Counted from the first letter of the stretch, positions 33,620-45,608 are shown. The stretch: 64,000 nucleotides of DNA from Triatoma infestans (GCA_011037195.1 JAAEAF010003133.1:37019-101018); one strand, 5' to 3'. Notes: generated from the letters alone by a model not told the origin. Program-made: numbers and translations.

Positions 33620-34520
33620 ACACACCAACATTCTTTCTTTGATTCATACGTCATACAGAATATCAATCTTCAAATTGGTTCTTCTTCTCCAGCTCTGGCC
33701 TTGCTTAACTGGACCGAATATTCCTTCTTAGAAACTCTCATTTCAAATATCATGAAAGTACTTTCTTCATTTTTGAAGACTATCCAAGTCTCATACACAA
33801 TATGTGAACTGGACGAATTAGAATTTAGTATAGCGAGATTTTCGTTTTTACGGAATTTCGTACCAATACTTATTTTAATATTCATCAATGTAGAAACATT
33901 CAAAAAATAAATTGAAAAAATTTCAGACAATCTTTACGTCCTTTAAAAAAAGACAATTATTTCAATGAAGCAATAAAATACAATTAAAACAAGTGAGAAA
34001 TAAATTAATATTCATTTTAGGTTGAAAGTATGCAAGAGGGCGGATATGTAGGTCAAGGTAATGGACAGTGCCGGCATTCATTTTAGATCTTTAGAATGGA
34101 AGAGTTCTGATATTTCTCTAAATTATTATAATAATTTTTTTCTTATTTTTTTATTTTTTTAAGGTGTGGGAAAAATTAAATGCATTTCTCTCATAGCAAC
34201 TCGTTATTTATGGAGCTGTATTGCAATTCGTGCAGAAAGATTACTTTTTTAACTTAATATCTGATTTCACAATACACTAACTATAATTAGTTCTGTAGTT
34301 ACAAATTTTTTTTGACCGTATATAAGATTAATATTACATACATGAGAGAGAAGAGAGAGAGAATGGATTTCCACATCTGGTAAAAATTAATCGAAGCAAA
34401 AAAAAATAATTTGTAGTGGGGATAAAAAAACATCGTTTATTCACACATAATCTAATGAATGAATCATCATTCTGTTGTAAGAAAAAAAGATTGCTATCAA
34501 ATCTTACCGCAGTAATTTAT
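33620..34520. other. Unassigned AT-rich sequence
   Basis: Two overlapping frames on opposite strands near 33578-33930 have no domain and exclude each other. A short (GA)n tract lies near 34346-34362. Confidence 0.45.
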
Positions 34521-34525
34521 TTATT

Positions 34526-34965
34526 GCCCGCAAGGGGTATCTGTTGCATGCAGTTACTTGGGAAGTAGCTACCCCACGGGTTACCACAGCTCAGTATTTC
34601 ATGCACTTCGTCAGAACAGTAGACACTACATACACTCTACACTTCACAGACAAGAACAAACACAGTACACAAACTAGGGTATCCGTCCCTAGTTAATTTA
34701 TTGGCGTAAGCGAAGGGAGAAGGAAGGGATGAGCTCAGTGGTAGCACGCTAGACTAGCAACGCGGAGGTCGCGGTTTGGAATCCAGCATGCTGCCCTTAC
34801 ATTTTCTCTTCCTAGGAGCCTCTACAACTCACTAGGAGCTGTCTGTAACTAGAGAAACTGCTTGGAGGCCGGCAGTGCATTGAGAAGGCTCCGGGAGGGC
34901 ACAATAGATCTTTCAGGTCGCAGGTCGCGATAATCCCCTACAACAATCTACTGATCTACAATCTA
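34526..34965 (+). mobile_element. Composite tRNA-derived SINE, family 1, second long copy
   Basis: Matches 5987-6422 over its whole length: GCCCGCAAGGGGTATCTG start, CCCCACGGGTTACCACAGCT, A-box region TGAGCTCAGTGGTAGCACGC at 34729, the body, and the CAGGTCGCGATAATCCCCTA end. Two copies with the same 5' segment show that the composite, not just the tRNA-like part, has moved as a unit. Confidence 0.8.
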
Positions 34966-35269
34966 ATATAATTATTAATTTGGAAAAACTTGGATTTATA
35001 CTTTCTTTTTTTTGTGTCTAAATAATATCATGCTCCCTCCACTCATCTGAGTACTATATGAATTCCTGTATCTGATGGATATTGAATATATTAGTTTTCG
35101 TGGTAGAAAGTGACAGAATCAAGAACGTTAAAGTGTCTATTAATACGGTAGTATTGTTGAGAATGTAAAGTCTAATTTTCTAGGAACTTGAAGATTTCGA
35201 CAATGAATTTTACTAATTCAGAAAAGAATTGAGGCTGTAGTAAAGAAAATTTTGTAGGAGGCTAGCGTA

Positions 35270-35893
35270 CGCTTTGATGCTGCAGGAGTACATGTCTCGC
35301 AGGAAGGATGCTTGTGCATTCAAACAACAAATGATCCACCGTCTGCGGCGAGATCTGATCGCAGGAACAAGCAGGGTTTAGAACAATGTATAGTCGATGT
35401 AAATAGGCAGCCATTTTTCTGTGCCCGGAAAGGAGCTGGGTGAAACTGAAGTGAGTACATGGACCATAAGCGGACGGCTTAAAACAGAGGGAAAGAACAC
35501 CCTAGTTAGTTGGCCAGTCAATGAGCTACGCCAGATCTGTTCTCATTTCTTCAAGCTACGCTGACCTATCCATTCTTTTACGGCTGACAGTGGAAACCAG
35601 CAAAAACTGCTGACGAGGTCGCAATCCCCAGAGGCCACCTTTGCCAACTGATCCGCTAATTCATTTCCAGCCGTTCCTGCATAAGCCTTCACCCATGAAA
35701 ATGAGATGAGGCAACGATTTTGGAGTCTAGATAAGCTCCGCCTTATTTTTTCTAATAGAGGAAGGTGGTTGCTGGCGTTTCTTATTGAATCTATGGAAAC
35801 TCGACTATCCGTAGCAATTCTAACATTTTGACCAGAGCCTAAATTTATTGGATTTATACTGTAGTGTAGTTGATGTATGTTTGATTGTACCAT
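35270..35893 (-). pseudogene. LINE RNase H domain and Cys-His tail
   Basis: The 116-residue minus frame holds IATDSRVSIDSIRN, where the D of TDS is a catalytic acid, and FSWVKAYAGTAGNELADQLA, with H replaced by Y in the usual VKAHAG and the final catalytic D kept in NELAD. After a stop near 35543 the tail continues in other frames: KMAAYLHRLYIVLNPACSCD then PQTVDHLLFECTSILPARH, the C-x-C ... H-x4-C motif. This is the end of an I/Jockey-type polyprotein; RT is not present. It reaches a separate repeat at about 35885. Confidence 0.85.
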
Positions 35894-36340
35894 GAGCGGT
35901 TTTTGAAAGGTAGCGTAATTTTAAGAAATATGATGTAAGAATTTAATGAGTTAGAAACTAGCAATTAACCACGATTAAAGTCAACTAATTTAATGACTAG
36001 ATATTTATACATAAAAACGTGCCAAACTAAATAAAACTAGGACAGATAACAGAAGAGAATGGGACCGAGTAGAATATTTCTTGTCTGTATGACTAAGACT
36101 GACAGTATAACTACGTGAATATGACTGCTTCTAACTTTTCATCTTTTGGCCTGCTATTTCTAAATCGCCGCATTTCAAAGGGGGTGAATTACAATAGAGT
36201 TTGGCCAAGTGCTTTGTCTTTCACTACCTGTCCCTTATGCCTCTTTTCCAGCTAACGTACAAATTTCTTGTAACTGATATTTTGAAAATGTGTTTAAAAT
36301 ATCTAACTCTCTTGCTTCTTGCTTTCAATTATAATGATAG
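35885..36340. repeat. Interspersed repeat X, copy 1
   Basis: It resembles 46645-47085 in the same orientation over about 440 bases: TGAGCGG...AAAGGTAG start, CGTGAATATGACTGC, AACTTTTCAT, TTGGCCTGCT, GCATTTCAAAGGGG, GGCCAAGTGCTTTGTCTTTC, and CTCTTGCTTCTTGCTTTC end. Identity unknown. Its left side touches the LINE RNase H fragment. Confidence 0.65.
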
Positions 36341-36419
36341 TTAAGATCATTGTTGCCCTAACTAAAATTTAGTGGAGGTTACTTAATAGTTCTATGTACA
36401 TAAGCGGATGAATATGCAG

Positions 36420-36754
36420 CTTTCGTGAAACCCCAATTTATATCTAATAGTGTTACTATTCCAAATTTAAAGAAAATCTTTAGTGCCGCTTTCAAGAAAA
36501 TTCCAGAAAACTCAGAAGTCGTCGGTTAATTGATTTTTGTCTTCAAGTTTTGAATTCTAGCAATATTTTGTTTTAATATATTTAGAGATGTTAAAACTAT
36601 ACATTACACCGAAATGATAATTTAGAGGAAAGCATAACTTTGCAGAGCTTGCCTCAAATAAAAAAATTAAAAAAAATGGCGTAAAACTAAGAAAAAAGAT
36701 CTGTATTCATGCGACTACAAACATGTATTTCCTCTTACTAGGATAAGAGAAAGT
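36420..36754 (-). mobile_element. HINE-like element, 5' portion
   Basis: Antisense modules (TTCGTGAAACCCC, AGAAGTCGTCGGTTAATTG) lead to TGTATTTCCTCTTACTAGGA and TAAGAGAAAGT at 36744-36754, the complement of the 5' terminus, followed by an A-rich flank. Confidence 0.6.
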
Positions 36755-36759
36755 AATAA

Positions 36760-37340
36760 AAAATCTGTGAGATCGATGATGGAATAAATTATAAAGCAGG
36801 TAGAAAATCATATAAAACAAACTATAAATAAATTAAACCCTTTTACTATGTAAATGCACGCACAAATCATATATTTTATAATCAGTTGATTACCGAATAC
36901 AAATTTGAATGTAATAAATTTGAAATATAATAAAATTAGAATTTAAACTGCCAAATATGTAATATTAATGGAATGTAATAGTTAAACTAAAATGATGGCA
37001 TTTAGTTCTATAGTTATAATAGACAACTATAATTCTAATACTAATTTCTCACAAATTAAGACAGATAATAGACTTAACTCTATTATCTTATTGAGATTAT
37101 GTTTAAGGTAAAGAACGGGTCCTGGTACTTTGTGTGAGTGAATGACTGAATGATCACATTTACTTTGTACGAAGATCAATCACTTACTAATAGATCCAGA
37201 CATTTCCTTATACTGTCTGACTTAGTATATAACCTTATAAATGGATAACCTTGACAGGGTTATTTACACAGTAATGAGAATACTTTTTAACAATTTAATA
37301 TTATTATATTGTAATTACAATTTTTTTTATACCAGAAGTA
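36760..37340. other. Unassigned AT-rich sequence
   Basis: No gene or repeat recognised. A short HINE-like piece (TCAACCGGAAGTGCC) follows at about 37410-37530. Confidence 0.45.
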
Positions 37341-37619
37341 TTTTGTCTTTAAACTTTAGAAATATTTTGTTTGGTCACCATCTTCTGATTGAAGGTTTCG
37401 GTCAGAATCCATCAACCGGAAGTGCCATTTCCTGATATTGTTTTTTTTTATAACAGTTCTTCAAGATTTTTCTTGACAATAGCATCAACGATTTTTGTTT
37501 TAACTTCGTTTACTAACTAAAAAGTTTTTTTTATTTATTCTGGGACTACTGTCTCTTAAGAGTAACTAATAGGAATAATAATAATACGGCCTTAATAATA
37601 CTTACAATTATATAACAGT

Positions 37620-38170
37620 TAACATTTTTAGGATGATTTAGAAGAATCAAATTTAGGATGATTGGGTAGATAGGAGTTGGAAGAAATAGCGATATTTGAA
37701 GGTGTAGAGGTTGGGAGAATGTCTGGATGTGAAGCGGAATGGAGTTCCCAGAGGTTAGTGGCACGGATTTGGAAGGATGAGGAGATAGCAGAAATACGGT
37801 GGAAAGGGATATAAAGGTCGGAGGGGCGGGATCTAGTGCGCAGTGGATATGAAGGAAAGCAGCTGAAAAATACAGAACAGTCGTTGGGTTTGGATACTTT
37901 GGCGGTATAGTAAGGTGGCGAGGAAGTATTGGCGACGGTAATAAAGGTAGAGCGACTTCAACTCGGTGTAGTAACGAAAAATGTGAACATCTCTTCGGGG
38001 ATCCCGAAGATAAAATGTAGGCAGCAGATCATGAAGCGTAGGAGATTAGCTCGAGTTCCCCGGAGAGGCCCCCCCTATATACCGAACAGCCATAGTCGGA
38101 AATGGGGGAAAAATCCCGAAAATGGATTTTGGTAGCGTTCTGAGAGGGAGAGGGGTAGCTGCGATATAAA
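37620..38170 (-). pseudogene. LINE reverse transcriptase thumb/C-terminus
   Basis: Minus-strand frames read PRRDVHIFRYYTELKSLY, LYIPFHRISAISSSFQIRA, then after a frameshift NSIPLHIQTFSQPLHLQISL. The R...S..NSF...A..LWN.LP pattern is the usual end of Jockey/CR1/RTE-type LINE reverse transcriptases. Upstream PTMAVRYIGGASPGNSS may be the preceding segment. It has a GC-richer composition than its surroundings. The catalytic domain is absent. Confidence 0.7.
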
Positions 38171-38336
38171 GCTTTCTTGTAAAGTGTCTCTTTATTACGA
38201 TCCATGGTTCTGGCACTACATTAATATTAAGCAATAAAACAGTGGTAGAAATTCCTGGTTGAAAGGAGATAGAATTAATAGGACATTGCAGAGTAGGTTT
38301 CTGAGATTTCCGCAATTTTCTCGAAAAGGCCTTTTT

Positions 38337-38965
38337 ACTTTCTCTTACTCCTAGGAAGAGAAAGTATTGCAATCTTGCCAAAAATTTCCAAATTCAATTT
38401 TCACCTGAAATACATATTTTGAGATACTCTGTGTATGAAAATAATGTTTTTAGCTAATGGTCTGCATCTGTGTGTGTTTTAACAGAATACCTTAAAAACG
38501 AAAAATTGCAAGAACCACAAACTTGGTATTCCGTTCAGATAACTATCACCGCATCTGTGACACGATGATTTCGGGCAGAATCCATCAACGGGAAAAGCGA
38601 CTTTACTAAGTGCGACTGTTTTTTGTTTTTTTTTTCACTTTTTCGCGATTTTCTCGAAAACGATTGTATGGATTTTCTTTAAACTGTACATAAATACCAA
38701 TCACTGTTACTTGCAACATTTTTCCGGAAAAAATGGATTTTTGGGGAGATTCTGGGGGGGGGGTGCAGTAGCTTTAAGGTTTTCGAATAGATTTTTGAGT
38801 TTTTGTTTTGGAATTTTCTTGAAAACCTCTATAGTGATTTCCTTTAAACTTGCAATACTGCACAGATATAAATCTAATCACTTTTATTTGTACATTTTTC
38901 CGAAAAAATGTTGTTTTTTTTTTTGGTTAGTTATGCGAAATTTGTGGCGTTAAATTTTGAAACAG
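38337..38965 (+). mobile_element. HINE-like element, 3'-truncated
   Basis: Begins ACTTTCTCTTACTCCTAGG after a T-run, then GTATTGCAATCTTGCC, TTCACCTGAAATACAT, TGTGTGTGTTTTAACAG, ATCCATCAACGGGAAAAGCG, CGGAAAAAATGGATTTTTGG and a second module. It ends near TTTGTGGCGTTAAATTTTG without the 3' hairpin. Confidence 0.75.
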
Positions 38966-39211
38966 TCTGACAAAATAACGGAGCGACAAATTTGGATTGT
39001 GAAACGACAGAATAAGACAATGACAACAAAATATCCATAGAACGAACAAATTTAAATTAATTAAGCGACAAACATGTAGTTTCTCGATAAAAAATAGAAT
39101 ATAGTAGAAAACAAATTTTAAATGAATGACAAAATATGTAATTCCAATATGTAGCATGTGTATTCCATACTTTATGTTATGTTATATTTATCATATGCAT
39201 TTTACTAATGA

Positions 39212-39720
39212 TTATTATTATTTGTCTGTGTGGAGGGACAAAACCCTACGCTCACTGCAAAGCCTCACTGGGCCCATATGCTACCCCAAGAAAAACAACA
39301 ACAAACTGGGTCTAGAACAAATATCCAGATCCGGGGTCTAATCCATCTTAGATTCACCGCAGTCAAAACTAATCGGACAGTAACCTTAACGGGAAATAGC
39401 CTAAGCTCTTCCACAGACATCCTGTTCCGACCAAAGGTCCTGAACCTACTTTCCTCACAACCCAAGCAATCTGTCATAAGATGGATGGGTATTTCCTCCT
39501 CTGTCTCACAGACTCTACAAAATGGATCCGGCTGAGCCCCATTATGTAAGAGATGTCTCCTTAAACCACAATGTCTCAGAACCTGAGAGAGCTCCTTGAA
39601 AGACACAGCAACGTCTCACTAATAGCTCTGTCTGGACCCCCGTTGAGCATCTTGGACTGCCGCCAGCCAACTGTGCTCATCCATAAGATGCTGTGAAGCT
39701 GTCTGCATTTTACTTGCTTC
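39212..39720 (-). pseudogene. LINE C-terminus and 3' tail, family P, second copy
   Basis: The minus frame contains GGPDRAISETLLCLSRSSLR, HCGLRRHLLHNGAQPDPFC and RVCETEEEIPIHLMTDCLG, with both Cys, the His and the last Cys of the motif present. It ends in an ACAAATAATAATAATC tail. Compared with the copy at 32752 it extends further 5' and is interrupted by a frameshift at LSRSSLR. Both copies have the same orientation. Confidence 0.8.
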
Positions 39721-39729
39721 TGTTGTTTA

Positions 39730-40335
39730 CTTTGTAGCATTTTTGTGATTTGTAATACCGATAATTGGCATAAGTGAATATATAGTACAAGTACATATTT
39801 AATACAATGATGATGAACCTTTTTGATGAATAGACAAAAATTCAATTTATTTATTTTTTTTTTATTCTAACCGGGTCAATTCATAATTTGGGTAATTATA
39901 AAATTAAATTAATACAAATTAATTAATAATATATGCGCGATAATATTATTTTATTTAAATTAAAAGTAATTTAATAAATTTTATTAACTTGACCTATGAA
40001 TTGTTATAAATATCGATTGAATTATCATTTTTAGAGTACTTTTCTGTCGAAAGAGGACGAGAGAGAGATAAAGAATTAAAAGCAGCCAATAGATCGCATA
40101 TTATTTATTGGGTAATTATACGAGAAAATGATAAAAAAAAATGCTGCTAAACCTGAGAATTACATTGATAACAGGAAATTAAAAAGTAGATTTGTTTTCT
40201 ATGCAGACAACGTAATTTGCTGCAGTTATCAATTATTGCCATTAGAAACATTTAATTTATCGTTAAATACCGGCAGATGGACATATTTTGCCGTACGGCT
40301 TTATATTCCAAATATATGTAAACAAATGATATATA
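39730..40335. other. Unassigned AT-rich sequence
   Basis: No gene seen; the 70-residue frame at 40128-40340 has no motif. Confidence 0.4.
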
Positions 40336-40339
40336 CATA

Positions 40340-40387
40340 ATTGGAAAAGGCGTAAGAGAAAGGTGTGCGAGTGTTTCGCACCAGATT
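40340..40387 (+). mobile_element. HINE-like element, isolated 3' end with altered hairpin
   Basis: Reads AAAAGGCGTAAGAGAAAGG then GTGCGA-GTGTT-TCGCAC and CAGA before T. Against the usual GTGTGA/TCACAC both members of one base pair have changed (T-A to C-G), keeping the stem. Confidence 0.75.
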
Positions 40388-40389
40388 TA

Positions 40390-41160
40390 TTCTTAATATC
40401 TACGACCTGAATTTTAAATAATAATTGTTCAAAAATGAAAGTTTGTTAATTATATTGATACATGAGTAATACCTTTCGGAGATTCTCATACACGCACTGA
40501 CCAGTATTTATAATAACTAGTCACTTAAATATAGGAATTTAGATCAGGGTTATTACTAAAAAAAATAATAAATAAAAATTAAAATAAATCATAAATTCTC
40601 TTGCAAATATTATAAATTGGATAAGAAGTTCACTAAATAAAACCATAATGAGTGTTTCACTAAATAAAGTATAATTTCTTTCTTTTTTTTTTAATATTGC
40701 GTTATCAGAAGAGAGTGTTGTACAATTGGAATGTTTGTGATTTCGTAAATTCTGATTTGAGCCAAGCACTAAACAAGAATTACGTTTTTATATAACTTAA
40801 GCTGATATAAGTTTACAATAATTCCTTTTGTGACATAATCATTATCGTATAGATTACGGGACCACCCTAAAAGAATTCTTTTTATTTTTTTAAAACTGGG
40901 TTAAGGCTAGCGGAAACTCTCCTCACTTCTAAGAATTAACTGAGCAATCTAAATGAATCATTTATATTTTAAATAAAAATATTCTACTGGATGTCGCATA
41001 TTTATTAGTGGGTATGAAAGCTGGCACCTATTGATTTCTCTTAAGAACAGGAAACTATTCTAAGAACAACTGAATCGTAATTAAAAAATATATTTTTGAT
41101 TTTTCAAAATATATAAAAAAAAATTAATTAACAAAAAATTGAATGTGGAATAAAGTTACG
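40390..41160. other. Unassigned AT-rich sequence
   Basis: Nothing recognised. Confidence 0.4.
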
Positions 41161-41164
41161 TAAC

Positions 41165-41530
41165 TTTAATCTGGCAGATTTATAGGGAACCTAATATCGT
41201 ATAGGCCAACCCCCCCTATTAAGGATCCAATAACTTCCGGTTGGTTAACTTGGTCTACTTTATATACAATTTTTTTGTTTTTCTAATTATTATATAGAAA
41301 CTTAAGATAATGTGAAAGACTTTATAAAGACACATGAAACACCACTTCCCCTCCAAAACCTCCATAAAATCAATTTTCCAAAAAAAAATCTCTTAAATAA
41401 AACTGTTACGACTTATATTCCAAAGACTTACTTCCGGCTGATGGATTTTGATCAAAACTTTCATACCGGATACGATGCTGGTACCTAGGACTGAAATGTG
41501 AATTTCGAGCTTTCTGCTATCAAGTTTTTC
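41165..41530 (-). mobile_element. HINE-like fragment
   Basis: Antisense modules AATAACTTCCGGTTGG, AAAATCAATTTTCC, TACTTCCGGCTGATGG and a TTCGAGCTTTCTGC segment. It meets an opposite-strand copy at about 41535. Confidence 0.6.
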
Positions 41531-41544
41531 TCTTGGTGCTCTAA

Positions 41545-42400
41545 GTAGTATTACGATCGGGTCAAATTTGGGAAATTTTGTTTTCACTGGATATATATAC
41601 GTATATGTTTTGAAGTCCTCTAAATCCGAAAGAAACGGTTTGTTAGAAATCTGCCTGGCATGAATGAATAAAATATCCCTAAAACCGAAACTTTGCAAGG
41701 AACTCAAACTTGGTATTCTGTTTAGGTTTCACCTACTAAATCTGACGTGGAAGTTTCGATCGAAATGTTATACACCGGTAGTGCAAACTTACTGAATGTT
41801 TTTTGTAATGGACCTAATTATTTGAATTTAATCACTCTTCAGGGAACTAATCACTCCCTATTTCAAGTTCGCTGCATTTCTCCTTCAAGCTCGTAGTGGA
41901 GGCAAACTAAGAAGAGCATCTGAGTAGTGGAAGGAGGTGGAAAGAGAGAGGGGCTAGTCCAGCCGTCTGTATAAACAGAGGCTACCTGCCTCTCACTCTC
42001 TTTCATTGAGTCACCATCAACCGTCAACATTCAGCGTACTTCGTTTTCATACCGTCACTCTGCCACTCAGTCGGTCACTCTCTTCTCACGCTAATTTTCA
42101 CTCTAAAATATTATAGTGTAAAGTCCTTGCAGTCTTTATTATTCGCAGTTAATACAAACAGTGTTCAATAAGTCTTAACTTTACTTAACCTAACTATTTC
42201 TCTTCTGTCCAAACCTCCAAAAAATCCGTTACAATTTTTTCAGTTTTAAAAAAGGATTCAACGATTTTCTTCAAACTTCTTGTATACCATATAATCACAT
42301 AAATGCCTATCACTTGTCTTTGAAACATTTTTTCAGGAAAATAGATTTTTCTATGGTGGGGGCGGTTTTAAGGAAACTTAAACGTTTAAATTTTACAATA
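41545..42400 (+). mobile_element. HINE-like element interrupted by L1 LTR
   Basis: The 5' part (TATTACGATCGGGTCAAATT, TTCACTGGATATATA, GGTATTCTGTTTAGG, TACACCGGTAGTGC, TTACTGAATG) runs to 41803. It resumes at 42234 with TTTTTTCAGTTTTAAAA, CAACGATTTTCTTCAAAC and CAGGAAAATAGATTTTTC. Confidence 0.65.
41804..42233 (+). mobile_element. Solo LTR, L1-related
   Basis: Starts TGTAATGGACC and ends CCGTTACA: perfect 8-base inverted termini with TG/CA ends. It has a TATA-like TGTATAAACAGAGG, AGTGTAAAGTCCTTGCAGTC and ACAGTGTTCAATAAG, as in L1. At about 430 bp it is longer and more diverged than the other copies. Flanks are T-runs (TTTTT and ATTTT), so the duplication cannot be fixed exactly. Confidence 0.7.
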
Positions 42401-42782
42401 TATTTTAAATAAATTTTAACAAGATTGAATTAAAAAAAAAATTTTTTTAACGTATTCAAAGTAGAGGTCAAAGTCTTATATCTTTCAATATTTGTATGTT
42501 TGTGCCTAACGGCAGTGAAATTCCTAGCTGAAGTGTTACGGCAAAGTATATTATGTAATAACAAAATACAATTATTTAAACTTAACATTATAATGATGGA
42601 AACCATTTAACTAAATACCTTTAATGTGATTGTGTAATTTAGTGTAGATGTACTGGATTCTAAATGAACGCACTTGTTTAGTTAAATGTCCATGTAAAGT
42701 TATCACTTTGTCACTGCCTTCATGTGCTACCTAATTAAATGTTCTGTAATTGTTTAAAATGTAAAGAGAATAATTTAAAATA

Positions 42783-42975
42783 TCCAGTGTGAAACACTCG
42801 CATCACTTTGTCTTTACTGCTGTTAATACAATTACTTTAAATTCAAATGTTACTCATGTATATTAACATTAATATAGGGGTGGTGGGGAGCATCTACCCT
42901 GGCAAGTATCTACTCAGGCAGGTAGTAGAAGTGATTACATTGTACTCCAGAAGATAACATCAATAACATTGTTGT
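42783..42975 (-). mobile_element. HINE-like element, 3' end
   Basis: The plus strand begins CAGTGTGAAACACTCGCATCA, then CTTTGTCTTTACTGCTGTTA, and continues to GTGATTACATTGTACTCCAG. Only the 3' part is present. One arm of the hairpin has the C change seen at 40340 but the other arm does not, leaving a mismatch. Confidence 0.6.
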
Positions 42976-43019
42976 TTGGGTTTATGTTCTAAAGATGCAA
43001 TGACAACATGCTCTTTCGC

Positions 43020-43500
43020 TATCTGTGTCACAGTCCCATCTGGCTAATCCTAATTGCCCTTACCATCTTAGTCCCTTAAGGACAATCCTAGGCTATATTT
43101 CGGCCAATTAGTCCGTACCAACTACGGACTACCCTACCTCTCCATCACATTTTGTCTATCAGGGAGGCTTTTTTTTTCAGAAGTTTAAAAACTTCTCTGT
43201 TTCTCGCTCTTTTTGCGAGAAAAATCATCTTCTCCGATTTGCCTTTAAGCACTATAGATAGGTCTTTCCTAATGATATTTCCCTCAGTGCTTAAATATAT
43301 GTATCATCGTGATGTGCAGCCTACATTCCTCACATTCTCTTGGAGGCTGTCTTAGGGCTGTCCTGTGCCAATTCTGCCAGCACTACTTCCTCCCTTGGTG
43401 ATTGTTGCAATGGCGGAATAGGTAACTTTTTTGTTCTTCCTCAGCTTATTTGATGAGTTCACTTCCCTCCATTACCGCATCCATTTCAGTAAGGTCATAG
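43020..43500. other. Possible antisense LINE-like repeat, unassigned
   Basis: This stretch is GC-richer than its surroundings and looks like a decayed repeat. Neither strand gives a motif I can name; the 67-residue frame at 43152-43355 is not convincing. Confidence 0.3.
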
Positions 43501-43676
43501 ACAAGAAATTTTCAAGTCAGTAAATATAAGTAGTAAATATTTATGTATGTAGGTGGTATAAGAAATTTAAAAAAATAATATTGAAACTGTCCCATATAAT
43601 ATATGATTTTAGCGCCACAAGTTCCACAAAACAAAACCAAAAACAATTTTTTTCAAGAAAAAGTTTCAATTAAAAG

Positions 43677-44046
43677 GGTAATAGATCTGAGAAGGAGAGA
43701 GAGAGAGAATTACAGAGAATGGGTTTTAGAGAAATAAACTAGATGATATGCTGAACACTGTATAATAAATAGAAAACACAAACTGCTAGGACTTTACAGT
43801 AAAACAGAATTTAGGTAGCGAGAGAAAAATAAAGAGGCTATAAGAAGGTAGAAGATAGGTTGCTGACAGGTTGTTAACTGGTCGTAAACTGTTGTAACAC
43901 TGTCCTCCTGTAGGGCTAGCTCAGCTGTGTATATATATATATAGTCTCCCACCCTAGACTGGCCTAAGTAGCGAGTAACTGACGTTTTTGAGCTCTTCTC
44001 CGCGCTTCGCATCCTAAAAATCTCTAATGATTCGGCTCCCATTACA
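43677..44046 (-). mobile_element. Solo LTR (family L1)
   Basis: Minus-strand start TGTAATGGGAGCCGAATCAT and end GATCTATTACC. It shares the CGACCAGTTAACAACCTGTC, AAGTCCTAGCAGTTTGTG and TATACAGTGTTCAGCATATC segments with 5741-6542. The flanks AAAAG (43672-43676 and 44046-44050) form a probable 5-bp duplication overlapping the terminal base. Confidence 0.7.
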
Positions 44047-44094
44047 AAAGTAAGAGGTTATACACTACGCAGGTAGCACTTCAAGTTTATAGTC

Positions 44095-44740
44095 GGTATC
44101 GAGAAAATTAAAACAAAGCAATAGTCAAAACGTTATTCTGTAAAGTCGCACTTCCGCTTAACCAATTTTTTTCAAATTTGTAATTCTATCAATGCTTCTA
44201 ATTTATATAACTACTGGCCTGAAATTTATCTGCATTACATATTTTCAGGTAATTGCTTTAATATTATATAGGTGACAGAATCATAAATTGTACTAAAATG
44301 ATACTAAAGAGGAAAGTTTAACGCTACTTGTTGCTATGAATCCACCAAAATTCAATTTTCCCCGGTAAATTTCAAATAAAAATGATTGATAATTAGGTCT
44401 GTAGGGAGTATACGAAGTGATAATCGTTGGAGCTGTTTACGAGAAAAATCATGAAAAACTGAAAATTTAAAAAAAAAATGTTCAGTTGCACTTCCGGTTA
44501 ATAGATGTTGCCCCCCAAACCTCCTGACCCTGTCAGATACTGTAGTAGTGAGGAATAATCAAATTTGAGTTTCCTACTATTGTTCGTTTTTGAGATATTT
44601 TGTTCACACATAACAGGTAGACCATTCGCTCAAAAAAAATTTTTTTTTTCGTATTTCGGGGACCCCAAAACATGTATTTCCCGGTAAAAACTCAATTTCA
44701 AAAATCTGGCATGATTGCAATATTTCCTTTTACTAGGAAT
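44095..44740 (-). mobile_element. HINE-like element (subfamily 1)
   Basis: Antisense order: GTCGCACTTCCGCTTAACC, TGCACTTCCGGTTAATAG, TTCGTTTTTGAGATATTTTG, ATTTCCCGGTAAAAACTC, GATTGCAATATTTCC, then TACTAGGAATAAGAGACGGT, the complement of the 5' terminus. The 3' end is missing. Confidence 0.7.
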
Positions 44741-44744
44741 AAGA

Positions 44745-45600
44745 GACGGTAAAATGTCAAAGATTCAGTTTCCGATTACAACAATCCGTTAACTTCGGAT
44801 TCTATAACACAGACCATCGTATAATATTAGTATTTAATAAATAATTAATTAATATGGGATTATGTATTTCTTATGTCTATGCGCAATAAATTATATTCTT
44901 AATTCTTTTTTAGTATGAACGCTGAATAACATTTTGAGATTTCAAAGTAAAATGATTCCTGTGCGAAGGCCTTCTATATCCGTTTGGAATTATATTCTGA
45001 TCTAATTATAATAGCACTAGAATTTAAAACAACCGGATATTTATTAAATGAGTCACCTATGTTTTTATTTTGAGAATTTCCTTTCATAAATTATCTGTCA
45101 AAAACACTTCAACTTGTTTTTAATAAGCTTAAAATTTTCTTTAAAAATAGGCATATTAGAAATGACTGATTGATTACCTTCTAAAATTATTCCAATTTCT
45201 GGGTTCTAATTAAAAAAATTCTTAATATATTATAGATAAGAGAAAAACTGAACGAAAGTATTCGTCAGTAAATCACCTGACAATGTCTGAACACTAAATG
45301 ACTTGTACTGGATGTTACGAGATTGAATATAGACGAACGACAAAAAAAGTTGTAGGTCTAGTACAACTTTGAAGTGCAGAAGTCAAGGCCATATACTAGA
45401 GGATATATAGTATATAATATATGGCACATATTGCGCGCGCATAGTTGATGATGTATTTTAAGGAAGCGACTTGTACCATGTAAGAACCACAAGGTCATTT
45501 CAGTCAGTTCTGTCAGTCACACACAATATTGAAGTCTGAACTTTCACTATTAAGTACATTCATATGTTTCCTTATTATATGGGTACAATATATATATGAT
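44745..45600. other. Unassigned AT-rich sequence
   Basis: Nothing recognised. A TA-rich patch lies near 45400-45422. Confidence 0.4.
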
Positions 45601-45608
45601 TTTTTTTA

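Noticed and set aside
33578..33930. Overlapping frames on both strands
   Set aside because: Neither has recognisable motifs and they exclude one another.
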